A DNA stretch of 64,000 nucleotides from assembly GCA_024275115.1 (NCBI GenBank), contig JAJRZT010000032.1:1-64000 (forward strand). The letters run 5' to 3'. The translations under genes were made by a program, and so were the position numbers. Source of the DNA: Gammaproteobacteria bacterium (lineage in GTDB: Bacteria; Pseudomonadota; Gammaproteobacteria; UBA6429; Thiohalophilaceae). Under the pieces are notes generated by a model that did not search any database, was not told the DNA's origin, and worked only from the letters and a program-made list of their open reading frames with translations. Below are positions 37,194 through 45,978 of the stretch, in pieces (the stretch's first letter is position 1; each line of letters starts with the position of its first letter).

Positions 37194-37529
37194 TTGGATA
37201 TTCTGAATCGGAGCGAACCTTTTGTTGTTTTTCAGGTTGATACACCGAATGAAATCCGCTTTTATAACCGGCAGTCAATTATACGCATTGAATACAACGA
37301 TAAAGATGCGATTGCAGAATCGGCACAAACGCTTTATTGCACTATCCATATGATGGACGGCACTCTGGTTGAAGGAACAATAAAAGAAGCACTCCCACCC
37401 GAGCATGCGCGGTTATATGACTACTTAAACAAACAGGATAATCGTTTCCTGAAAATTTACGTTAATGATGATGAGATTTGTTTAATCAATAAATCCTATA
37501 TTAACCAGGTGACCTTACCCGACAATTAA
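37194..37529 (+). CDS. Hypothetical duplicated-domain protein, downstream part of the split gene
   Basis: This ORF has 111 codons with only a TTG available as start and a weak AGGA site 10 bases before it. It begins in the middle of domain copy 1 (LDILNRSEPFVVFQV, then IRFYNRQSIIRIEY). It contains all of copy 2 (about residues 45-108, ending in YDYLNKQDNRFLKIYV and EICLINKSYINQV). A free product would lack the first strands of copy 1. It precedes the HEAT-kinase gene by 29 bases and probably belongs to that operon. Function unknown; no catalytic motif is seen. Confidence 0.65.
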   Translation: MDILNRSEPFVVFQVDTPNEIRFYNRQSIIRIEYNDKDAIAESAQTLYCTIHMMDGTLVEGTIKEALPPEHARLYDYLNKQDNRFLKIYVNDDEICLINKSYINQVTLPDN

Positions 37530-37558
37530 ATTGAATTAACCAATAAAAGTTAAAATTA

Positions 37559-39982
37559 ATGAGTTTGCTGCACGGCTACAAAACAAATAAAGCAATAGCA
37601 ACCATACTTTCGTCTAACTCTGCTTCATCACAGACGAAAGAGGCTGTCACTCGCCTGAAAAATATTGGCTCATCGGCCATACCAAAACTGATACAGGCAT
37701 TGGCCGAAACCGATCCACATTCACCGATTGAAAACATACTCATTTCAATGCTAACTAACTCAAGCTTGCCAGCTTATATCGAAGGCCTTGCCGGTGATGA
37801 TAAACGCATTATTTCAAGTGTAATGCGTATTCTAGGCACCACGGATACCTACGATGCTAACCGCCTGTTCGATTTATTCAGTGATCCCAATATACCAAAA
37901 AATGTTTTAGTACAAATACTCATTGCACAAAAGAAACGTTTAAATGCAAAAACGCTGATTGGTATTTTAGGACAAGCCGACAAAAGCGTTCATCAATTAA
38001 TATTTAAGGTATTAAATGAAATCGCCAATGAAAAAATTGTGCCTGACTTAATTCGCTATAGTAATAGTAAAGATTCAACTATTCGTACTTATGTTGCTGT
38101 TACTTTTGGAAAATTCAGTATGCCGGAAGTACGCGATACACTTTTAAAAATGATTGCCGATCCAAATAAAGAAGTTCGCCAGAGCGCATTAGACAGCATT
38201 GCAAAAATGCAAATACCCGTTAATTCCAAGCCCATATGTAACTTATTGAAAGACCCTGACTTAACCGTTCAAAGTAAAGCCATCGACACACTGATAAAAC
38301 TGGACGATGGCAATATTGTAAAATATCTTATTGATATTTTACAGGACGAATCTGAATACGTTCGCCGTGCGGCAGTTGAAGTACTGAATGAAGTCGGTAA
38401 TGTGAATGCCATAAAAGACTTATTAAATGCCCTGCGCGATAAAGACTGGTGGATTAAAGTTCGTGCTGCAGATGCATTAGGTAGTATTGGCGGCCCCAAA
38501 GTAGTTGAAGCCGTATTGCAGCTTATGAAAGATGAAGATGAATTCTTACGTAGAACTGCGGTAGAAATTTTGAATTCAGTTAATGATGACAGAGCCTTTA
38601 AATACCTTGTCGAAGCACTGGAAGACGAAGACTGGTGGGTACGCGAACGCGCTGCAGATGCACTGGCAAGTATGAACGATAAACGCGCCGTTGAACCTCT
38701 GGTTAAATTACTTAATCATAAAGGCGAATCTACCCAGGTTGCCCTTAAGGCTTTAACCCAGCTAAAAGACACCCGAGCAATCAAACCGTTAATCAGCAAA
38801 CTGCAGCAATGTGATGACTCAATAAAACATGACATTATGCATGCACTTGCCGAGTTAACCGATAAGCACCATGCAGAAGAAGTTGAAGGTGCGCTTACCG
38901 AGGTTATGCAACATCCAGATCAGGATGTTAAAACAGCTGCCACCAAAGCCATGCAGGTTATGCAGGCAAATATAAGCACGCAACCATCATCAACCGGACA
39001 GCAAAGTACTGGTAATGCTTCTATCCCGAATACTGAAATGCTGGACATTGATGCAACGGTTGCAAATATTAATCCATCCATACCAACTGCGCCCTCTACC
39101 CCCTCTGTTGGGGCATCAAGTAGCCCGATGAGATCCATTATCGATCCAAACGAACTTTTACCGGGACAGGTGCTGGACGAACGCTATCGAATTATCCGTA
39201 AAATTGGTAAAGGTGCATTTGGTGTTGTGGTTTTAGTAGAAGACCAGATGGTAAGCGAAAACATTGTGCTTAAATTTTTAAATCCACAGATGGCATCAGA
39301 CGAAACGGTTATTCAGCGTTTTATTCATGAACTTCGCTATGCGCGCCGAATTACCCATGAAAATGTGATTCGACTTTATGACTTTATTACCTTTGGGAAA
39401 TCCTATGCGATATCCATGGAGTACTTTGACAGCCATTCATTCTCTTTTGAGTTAAAAAGTACCAAGTCGTTAGACAAGAAACACGGTATCCAGATTTTTT
39501 GTGATATTTGCAGTGGTGTCAATGCAGCCCACAAGGTAGATGTTGTTCACCGCGATTTAAAACCGGCCAACATCCTTGTCGACGATTCCAAGCTCGTTAA
39601 AGTTGTGGACTTCGGACTAGCCGCCGCTGCCAGTACTGCCGACTCACGTATTACAAAAAGCGGCATACTCGTTGGCACGCCAACCTATATGGCACCGGAA
39701 CAAGTGCGGGGGCGCGCCATTGACATACGCACCGATATCTACAGTTTAGGTATCTTATTGTATGAAGCCTTTACCGGCAAACCGCCTTATAAAGGTGAAG
39801 ACCATATGGCAACCTTATTCCTGCATGTTGAAGGCAAGCCCATTCCTGCTATCGAAAAAGACACCGGTATGTCACAACCACTCAATGATATTATTATGCG
39901 AGCAATGCATGTTGACCCTTTAAAACGTTACCAAACCATTAATGAGTTACAGCAAGACTTACAAAGCGTGGTAATTGAATAA
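37559..39982 (+). CDS. HEAT-repeat / Ser-Thr protein kinase fusion
   Basis: The 807-residue cytoplasmic protein has an N-terminal HEAT array (about 20-465), including two near-identical units around DKDWWIKVRAADALGSIG and DEDWWVRERAADALASM. A Ser/Thr/Pro-rich linker (about 470-525) and a complete Hanks kinase domain follow. The kinase has the Gly loop GKGAFGVV (about 549), Lys in IVLKFL (about 571), HRDLKPANI (about 662), DFG (about 683) and GTPTYMAPEQ. No membrane segment is seen. Its stop directly abuts the pilT-like ATG, so the two are translationally coupled. The kinase should be active, with pilus-motor or FHA proteins as likely targets. Confidence 0.93.
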   Translation: MSLLHGYKTNKAIATILSSNSASSQTKEAVTRLKNIGSSAIPKLIQALAETDPHSPIENILISMLTNSSLPAYIEGLAGDDKRIISSVMRILGTTDTYDANRLFDLFSDPNIPKNVLVQILIAQKKRLNAKTLIGILGQADKSVHQLIFKVLNEIANEKIVPDLIRYSNSKDSTIRTYVAVTFGKFSMPEVRDTLLKMIADPNKEVRQSALDSIAKMQIPVNSKPICNLLKDPDLTVQSKAIDTLIKLDDGNIVKYLIDILQDESEYVRRAAVEVLNEVGNVNAIKDLLNALRDKDWWIKVRAADALGSIGGPKVVEAVLQLMKDEDEFLRRTAVEILNSVNDDRAFKYLVEALEDEDWWVRERAADALASMNDKRAVEPLVKLLNHKGESTQVALKALTQLKDTRAIKPLISKLQQCDDSIKHDIMHALAELTDKHHAEEVEGALTEVMQHPDQDVKTAATKAMQVMQANISTQPSSTGQQSTGNASIPNTEMLDIDATVANINPSIPTAPSTPSVGASSSPMRSIIDPNELLPGQVLDERYRIIRKIGKGAFGVVVLVEDQMVSENIVLKFLNPQMASDETVIQRFIHELRYARRITHENVIRLYDFITFGKSYAISMEYFDSHSFSFELKSTKSLDKKHGIQIFCDICSGVNAAHKVDVVHRDLKPANILVDDSKLVKVVDFGLAAAASTADSRITKSGILVGTPTYMAPEQVRGRAIDIRTDIYSLGILLYEAFTGKPPYKGEDHMATLFLHVEGKPIPAIEKDTGMSQPLNDIIMRAMHVDPLKRYQTINELQQDLQSVVIE

Positions 39983-41077
39983 ATGTCCAGAATTAATGCC
40001 TTTCTGAAATTAGGACGAGAGCAAGGTTGTTCCGATATTCATTTATCGGTTGGCCTGCCTCCGCTTATTCGCATGCACGGTGAACTCTCACCCATTAAAT
40101 ATCGGGACTTAACCAGTGATGAACTCGAGTCACTGGTGAATGAAATTCTAGATGATGAACAGCGCGCCTTGTTTAACCAGGGGCATGATGTGGATTTTTC
40201 GTATGAACATGAAGAAGTTGGTCGTTTCCGGGTGAATTTATACCGTAAAATTTCCGGTATTGGTGCTGCATTCAGAATCATTGCACCACGTATTCCAACT
40301 TTTCAGGAATTAGGTCTGCCCGCCATACTCACTAAATTCCTGTTGCATAATCAGGGAATGGTTCTGGTAACCGGCGCCACCGGCACCGGTAAGTCAACCA
40401 CACTCGCCACCATGATTGACTGGCTTAACCACAACCGTCGGCTGAATATTATTACTCTGGAAGACCCCATCGAATATGTGCATAAAAGTGACAAGGCGCT
40501 TGTTATACAACGAAATGTTGGCACACACGTTGATACCTTTGCCAATGGTTTACGCGCTGCACTACGCGAAGATCCCGATGTGATATTAGTCGGCGAGCTG
40601 CGCGACCCCGAAACCATTTCAATGGCAATGACCGCCGCAGAAACCGGCCATCTGGTATTAGGCACACTGCATACAACATCGGCCGTTAAAACCATTGACC
40701 GGATTATTGATGCCATGCCAACCGAACAAAAATCACTAACTGCCAGCTTTCTAGCACAACATTTACTTGGTGTAGTGAGCCAGAAGTTACTGCGCTCTGC
40801 CGATGGAAGAAACCGCAAAGCCATTCTTGAAATTATGTTTAACACATCGGGAATGGCGAACCTTATTTTAAACAGGAAAGTATTCCAAATCCCTTCCATA
40901 CTGCAAACAGGAAGAGAACAGGGAATGCAATTAATGGATCAGGCCTTGCTCGATGCGGTTAAAAATAAAGAGATTGATCCGGATGATGCCTATGTACACG
41001 CAACCGACAAAAAATTATTTCAGCGTTATGTCACCGACCCTGATCTCCTTCCACAAGTTAACCTTGCAATAAGTTAA
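39983..41077 (+). CDS. pilT: PilT-family retraction ATPase (first copy, divergent)
   Basis: The 364-residue hexameric secretion ATPase has Walker A GATGTGKST (residues 131-139), Asp box ITLEDPIEYVH, Walker B DPDVILVGELRD and His box GHLVLGTLHTTSA. The normal PilT C-terminal motif AIRNLIRE, needed for retraction in Pseudomonas, is replaced by GMANLILN. The motor may therefore be specialised or regulated differently. It starts directly after the kinase stop and is followed at 13 bases by a second PilT-like gene. It may not be the main PilT of the cell, which could lie elsewhere. Confidence 0.88.
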   Translation: MSRINAFLKLGREQGCSDIHLSVGLPPLIRMHGELSPIKYRDLTSDELESLVNEILDDEQRALFNQGHDVDFSYEHEEVGRFRVNLYRKISGIGAAFRIIAPRIPTFQELGLPAILTKFLLHNQGMVLVTGATGTGKSTTLATMIDWLNHNRRLNIITLEDPIEYVHKSDKALVIQRNVGTHVDTFANGLRAALREDPDVILVGELRDPETISMAMTAAETGHLVLGTLHTTSAVKTIDRIIDAMPTEQKSLTASFLAQHLLGVVSQKLLRSADGRNRKAILEIMFNTSGMANLILNRKVFQIPSILQTGREQGMQLMDQALLDAVKNKEIDPDDAYVHATDKKLFQRYVTDPDLLPQVNLAIS

Positions 41078-41090
41078 CCGAGAAATTAAT

Positions 41091-42200
41091 ATGAACCGTG
41101 TCGATGCCTTTTTAGATCTTGTTGTAAAACAAAAGGGTTCCGACCTGCATCTTATTGCAGGCAACCCCCCACGGCTGCGCTTACACGGTGAGACGCATAC
41201 GGTTAAATATCGTGAGTTATCTTCAAAAGAAACACGCGAATTATTATTTGAAATAATGACTACCGAACAACGTGAGGAATATACAAAGAAACAGGGGCTG
41301 GATTTTTCCTACGATGTTCCCGGCTTATCACGCTTCAGGGTTAACGCCTTTGAACACTTAAATGGAACCGGTATTGTATTTCGAGTTATCCCAAGCGACA
41401 TACAATCGCTGCAACAGCTTGGGCTGCCCCCCATTCTGAAAAATCTTGCCCGACAGCGAAAAGGGCTTATCCTTGTAACCGGCCCAACCGGTTCTGGTAA
41501 ATCAACAACCCTTGCAGCTATGATTGATTTTATAAACAACCAGCGCAGAGGACACATCCTTACCATTGAAGATCCAGTCGAATTTTTACATACCAATAAA
41601 AAATGTCTGGTAAGTCAGCGGGAAATTGGCAGCCATACCCGAAACTTTGCATCGGCACTGCATTCTGCATTACGCGAAGATCCCGATGTTATTCTTGTTG
41701 GCGAAATGCGCGACCTTGAAACGATTCACCTTGCCTTAACTGCAGCAGAAATGGGTATTCTTGTAATGGCAACATTGCACACATCCAGTGCTGCCAGTTC
41801 TATCGAGCGGATTATTAATGCCTTCCCCCCTGGCGAAGAACCGTATGTTCGTACCATGTTATCAACCTCACTCTGTGGTGTTATTTCACAGCAACTTGTT
41901 CGTACTGCAGATAATCGAAGTCGCATTGCCGCAATCGAAATCATGATAAATAATGCCGCTGTTTCCAATATTATTCGTGAAGGAAAAACCGAACAACTCG
42001 ACAATGTGATTCAGGGTGGTGCCATGCAAGGAATGCAATTAATGGATACCGCACTAAAACGGCTTGTTGAGGCGAAAAAGATAAGTGGTGAACAGGCTTT
42101 CTTGACAGCGCGTAATAAAGATGACTTTATCCTGCTGCGAGATGAAAGTGAAGTCGAGAAAGAAGAACAAAGTATCACTTCAACAGATTCTATTAACTAA
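41091..42200 (+). CDS. pilU: PilT/PilU-family ATPase (second copy)
   Basis: The 369-residue protein has Walker A GPTGSGKST (about 129-137), Walker B DPDVILVGEMRD, and a C-terminal AVSNIIRE segment close to the PilT consensus AIRNLIRE. A Glu/Ser-rich tail follows residue 345, as in PilU. In known systems PilU works on the same pilus as PilT and depends on it. It lies 13 bases after the first ATPase gene and 23 before the FHA gene. Confidence 0.88.
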   Translation: MNRVDAFLDLVVKQKGSDLHLIAGNPPRLRLHGETHTVKYRELSSKETRELLFEIMTTEQREEYTKKQGLDFSYDVPGLSRFRVNAFEHLNGTGIVFRVIPSDIQSLQQLGLPPILKNLARQRKGLILVTGPTGSGKSTTLAAMIDFINNQRRGHILTIEDPVEFLHTNKKCLVSQREIGSHTRNFASALHSALREDPDVILVGEMRDLETIHLALTAAEMGILVMATLHTSSAASSIERIINAFPPGEEPYVRTMLSTSLCGVISQQLVRTADNRSRIAAIEIMINNAAVSNIIREGKTEQLDNVIQGGAMQGMQLMDTALKRLVEAKKISGEQAFLTARNKDDFILLRDESEVEKEEQSITSTDSIN

Positions 42201-42223
42201 CATACTAATGAACAGGTAATAAA

Positions 42224-42883
42224 ATGGCCAAATTAATTTTAACACTGGATGGCGCTGTAATACGGGAATACAGTATCGATAAAGACAGCATTAGCATTGG
42301 TAGAAAACATGGTAATGATATTCAACTTAATGACTTAACCATTAGTGGACGGCATTCTCTTATCACTAAAGTCGGCGATAATGTTTTTATTGATGACCTT
42401 GGCAGCACCAATGGCAGTTTACTGAATGGTGCGCGCGTTGCAAAATCTAAACTCCAGCACAGTGATGTTATCCAGATAGGCAATTACCAGTTCACCTTCT
42501 TTTCTCAGGATGAAGAAGATTATGAGCCTACTATGTTTTTACGTGCAGAAATTGAAGACACTAAAATAATTGATACCAAACAAAAATCAACCACCGATAA
42601 TACCGGCGCCAAACTAGGTGCGGTTAAAGTACTCAGTGGGCCACTGAAAGGGAAAGTTCTGGAGCTGAGAAAGCCATTTAATACATTAGGCTTTAATGGA
42701 TCAAAAATGGCGATTATCGCACGCAACTCAACCAACTACACGATTACTGCAATTAAAAACGAAGACTCAATTAATATTGCCATGGTCAATGGCCGTGATA
42801 TATCAACAGATGCATTAGAACTAAAAGAGCACGATATTATTGAGCTGGCCAATACTCAAATTGAGTTTATTTTTAGAGACTAA
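42224..42883 (+). CDS. Double FHA-domain protein
   Basis: The 219-residue protein has an N-terminal canonical FHA domain with R27 (SIGRKHG), S41 and H44 (SGRHS) and N63 (GSTNGS), all needed for phosphothreonine binding. A second FHA-like fold (about 133-219) has no such residues and may be structural. It is the last gene of the kinase-pilT-pilU operon, so it is a natural reader of the phosphorylation made by the HEAT kinase. It converges on the RND gene 17 bases away. Confidence 0.9.
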   Translation: MAKLILTLDGAVIREYSIDKDSISIGRKHGNDIQLNDLTISGRHSLITKVGDNVFIDDLGSTNGSLLNGARVAKSKLQHSDVIQIGNYQFTFFSQDEEDYEPTMFLRAEIEDTKIIDTKQKSTTDNTGAKLGAVKVLSGPLKGKVLELRKPFNTLGFNGSKMAIIARNSTNYTITAIKNEDSINIAMVNGRDISTDALELKEHDIIELANTQIEFIFRD

Positions 42884-42900
42884 AATTAGCTTAAAATTGG

Positions 42901-45900
42901 CTATTCTTTAACACCAAGGGCAATCGCCATCACCGCAGGGATGGTAATTAAAGTTACAAAGGTTGCGAAGATCAACCCCCATGAAAGTGACAATGCCATA
43001 GGTGAAACAAACGGATCCATTCCTCCCCAGCCATAGGCCGTTGGTAATAACCCAACCACGGTTGTCAATGCGGTTAAAACAACTGCACGTAAGCGCCTTC
43101 TGCCAGCAAGAACAATGGCCTCTTTAGCCGCGATACCCTCTTTAATGGCGCGCTGCACAAATACCAGTAGAATCATTGAACTATTCACAACAACGCCGGT
43201 TAAGGCAACCATGCCCATTAATGCAAAAAATGACAGTGGTAATGGTTTCCAGAAGAGATCATGCATATAAAAGCTTACAATAATCCCCACCGCGCCAAAT
43301 GGAATAGCAAGCATAACCGCTAAAGGATAACCTACATTGTTAAACTGAATGGCCAGTATAAAGAAAATACCCACCATAGCAAAACCAAAGGCAATCACTA
43401 AATCACGTATCGACTCCTGATTCTTTTCCTGTTCACCACCATAATGAATAGAAACCTGGTTAGTATCACCACCCAACCATTGCTGCTCATTTTTCTTTAC
43501 CTGATTATTTAATTCCATACTTTTAATAATAGCCGTGTCAATATTTGCAACTACCCGGATAACCTGCGAACCTTCTGCATGCCGTATCGTTGAAAGTGCG
43601 GGCTGCTCGACAATTTTTGCTATTTTACCTAAAGGAATTAAACCACCCCGGTTATTTGGTATTTCAATTGAGAGCAGGTATTCAATATTATTTTCTTTTG
43701 AATTGGGCAGGCGAATGGTCACATCCACTTCCTCAGTTCCCCGCCGTATTGTTGAAACACGTAAACCACTACCGATTGCACGAATATTCTTTGAAACCGT
43801 CAGTAAGTTAACACCGGCGTAAGTTGCCTTTTTACGATCCAGAATAATGCGCAATTCATTGTCTCCACGTTGCAAATCACTCTCAACGGTCAGCACACCT
43901 TTAATGTTCTTAACATAAGCTTGTAATCTTGTTGCAACATTAACAATAGACTCTTTGTTAGTTCCCGTTATTTCAACCTGCAAGGCGCGACCTGAAGGTG
44001 GCCCGGGCTTTTTCTTTTGCAATGCAATAGTCAGTTCGGGGTGCTGCTGTGTTAATTCAGCCATTATTGATAACATTTCTTCTGCCGCATTATGCTGCGG
44101 GCGTAAAATGCTCGCAATATAAACAACCTGCAACTGGCCAAAGCGACTGCCACGTTGCGAAAGGGGATCGCCCTGATCCATGGCCGTTTTTCCCGTTGTT
44201 ACCAGTATCATATCAATGTTTTTTTCATCAACTCGCTCACTGATATCTACACTCAACTTATTAAGTCTACTTTGCATTTCTTCCAGGTTAGTCCCCGGTT
44301 CAGAAGAAACCTGTACAAAAAACTCCTCAATACCTTCTTCCGGGAAAAGTTCAAACTTCATCACCATTACCGAAAAAGTAAGTGCGCTCACCAGGATTAT
44401 GACTGATACAAAAACAGTCGATTTACGATATAGAATTGCCCTGACAAGAATACGTGCATATATATTTTCCATCGCAACCAGCCATTTACGTTCTATAAAC
44501 TTCTTTTTTGGTCGGGCAAAATGGGCAACATGACTGGGTAAAATAAGAAAAGATTCCAGTAAAGAAAAGATGAGTAACATAATAACAACAATGGGTATTG
44601 AAACAATAAACTTGCCAAGTATCCCTGACATAAACAGCATAGGAATAAAAGCAGCTATAGTCGTCAATATGGTTGTGATAACCGGCCCCATTAGCTCATA
44701 TGAACCAACCACGGCCGCTTTTAAGGGTGGCATGTTCTGTTCCATATGATAGGTAATATTTTCACCTACAATAATGGCATCATCAACCAGCATCCCTAAT
44801 ACCATAATAAAACCTAGCATTGACACAAGGTTTAAAGTAATCCCCATAACACTTAACGTATACAACCCAATAAAAAAGACAATGGGTAAGCCAATGGTGG
44901 TTGTTAAGGCAACCGATGGACGCAAAAATGCAACCAGACAGATAAAAACCAGAAATAAACCAACAATCGCATTTGTTGATAAAACACTTAAACGTAATTT
45001 TGTATTTTTTGAAAAATCACGAAAGGTACTGACTTTAATATCTTTGCCATAAAGATCCGGTATCAATTTAATATAATCTTTAACCCGGTTAACCGTTTTA
45101 ATAATGTCCGCATCAACTTTCTTCATCACTAAAATGGCCATTGCCGGTTTAGCATTAACCTCATAGTATAATGATGCTTTTACCAGTGATTCTTTTACCG
45201 TTGCCACATCGCCCAGCCTTACTCCGATACCGTATTCATTAGCACGAATAATAAGATTTGCCGCATCTTCCGGGCTGGAGAACTGGCCAACAATTCGTAA
45301 TGTTTTTTGGCCATCTTTAGTATCAAGTTCCCCACCCGGTGCATTTATGTTCCATGACTGGAGTAAGGTCTCAATTTCAGTAATCGAAATACGTTGCTGG
45401 TGCAACTTTTGTGGGTCGACAATAATGCTTAATTCGGCTTTCCGGTTACCTTGCATCTGTACCTTGGCGACCCCTTTAATATTAAGCAAATCATCTTTTA
45501 TTTTGTCACCCAGGCGTTTAAGCTCCAGCTTGCTAAGTGGAGCAGCTACGGCTAACTGAATAACAGGCACTATGCGGCCGTCAATTTCTGTGACAACCGG
45601 ATCGAAAGGTAAATCTAAAGGTAATTTTGCCTGATCAATAGCAAGCTGCACATCACTAATCATTCTTGCCCGGTTTATTGAATCTGCAGCCAGTTCCAGA
45701 TTAATATTCCCACTGGAAGGAAAAGCAACTGAGGTCATCTTGTTAATCCCGTCCAGCGACTTTAATTCCTGCTCAATGGGTGTAATAATAAGTTGTTCAA
45801 TCTCCTCCGGTGACGCACCCGGATATGAGAAGCCGATGGCAATATTATCCAGATTAACATTTGGGAACGCTTCCCGGTTAATCGTCAACATTGCATATGT

Positions 45901-45978
45901 GCCCAACAATATAATAAATATTGAAATTAAATTAACGATTAAAGGCCGCTGTACAAAAAATGTAAGTATACTTTTCAT
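42901..45978 (-). CDS. RND efflux permease (AcrB/HAE type)
   Basis: The 1025-residue inner membrane pump has the two-fold RND layout with about twelve helices and two large periplasmic loops. TM4 carries the proton-relay Asp pair in GMLVDDAIIVGEN. GLPIVFFIGLYTLS and the C-terminal ALTTVVGLLPTA are family features. It overlaps the tolC-like gene by 4 bases. No periplasmic adaptor gene is next to it, unlike most RND operons. Confidence 0.93.
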   Translation of the reverse strand: MKSILTFFVQRPLIVNLISIFIILLGTYAMLTINREAFPNVNLDNIAIGFSYPGASPEEIEQLIITPIEQELKSLDGINKMTSVAFPSSGNINLELAADSINRARMISDVQLAIDQAKLPLDLPFDPVVTEIDGRIVPVIQLAVAAPLSKLELKRLGDKIKDDLLNIKGVAKVQMQGNRKAELSIIVDPQKLHQQRISITEIETLLQSWNINAPGGELDTKDGQKTLRIVGQFSSPEDAANLIIRANEYGIGVRLGDVATVKESLVKASLYYEVNAKPAMAILVMKKVDADIIKTVNRVKDYIKLIPDLYGKDIKVSTFRDFSKNTKLRLSVLSTNAIVGLFLVFICLVAFLRPSVALTTTIGLPIVFFIGLYTLSVMGITLNLVSMLGFIMVLGMLVDDAIIVGENITYHMEQNMPPLKAAVVGSYELMGPVITTILTTIAAFIPMLFMSGILGKFIVSIPIVVIMLLIFSLLESFLILPSHVAHFARPKKKFIERKWLVAMENIYARILVRAILYRKSTVFVSVIILVSALTFSVMVMKFELFPEEGIEEFFVQVSSEPGTNLEEMQSRLNKLSVDISERVDEKNIDMILVTTGKTAMDQGDPLSQRGSRFGQLQVVYIASILRPQHNAAEEMLSIMAELTQQHPELTIALQKKKPGPPSGRALQVEITGTNKESIVNVATRLQAYVKNIKGVLTVESDLQRGDNELRIILDRKKATYAGVNLLTVSKNIRAIGSGLRVSTIRRGTEEVDVTIRLPNSKENNIEYLLSIEIPNNRGGLIPLGKIAKIVEQPALSTIRHAEGSQVIRVVANIDTAIIKSMELNNQVKKNEQQWLGGDTNQVSIHYGGEQEKNQESIRDLVIAFGFAMVGIFFILAIQFNNVGYPLAVMLAIPFGAVGIIVSFYMHDLFWKPLPLSFFALMGMVALTGVVVNSSMILLVFVQRAIKEGIAAKEAIVLAGRRRLRAVVLTALTTVVGLLPTAYGWGGMDPFVSPMALSLSWGLIFATFVTLITIPAVMAIALGVKE

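Noticed and set aside
37559-42883. Type VI secretion threonine-phosphorylation locus as explanation of kinase plus FHA
   Set aside because: No Tss, PppA-type phosphatase or TagF gene is present, while two PilT-family genes lie within the same operon.
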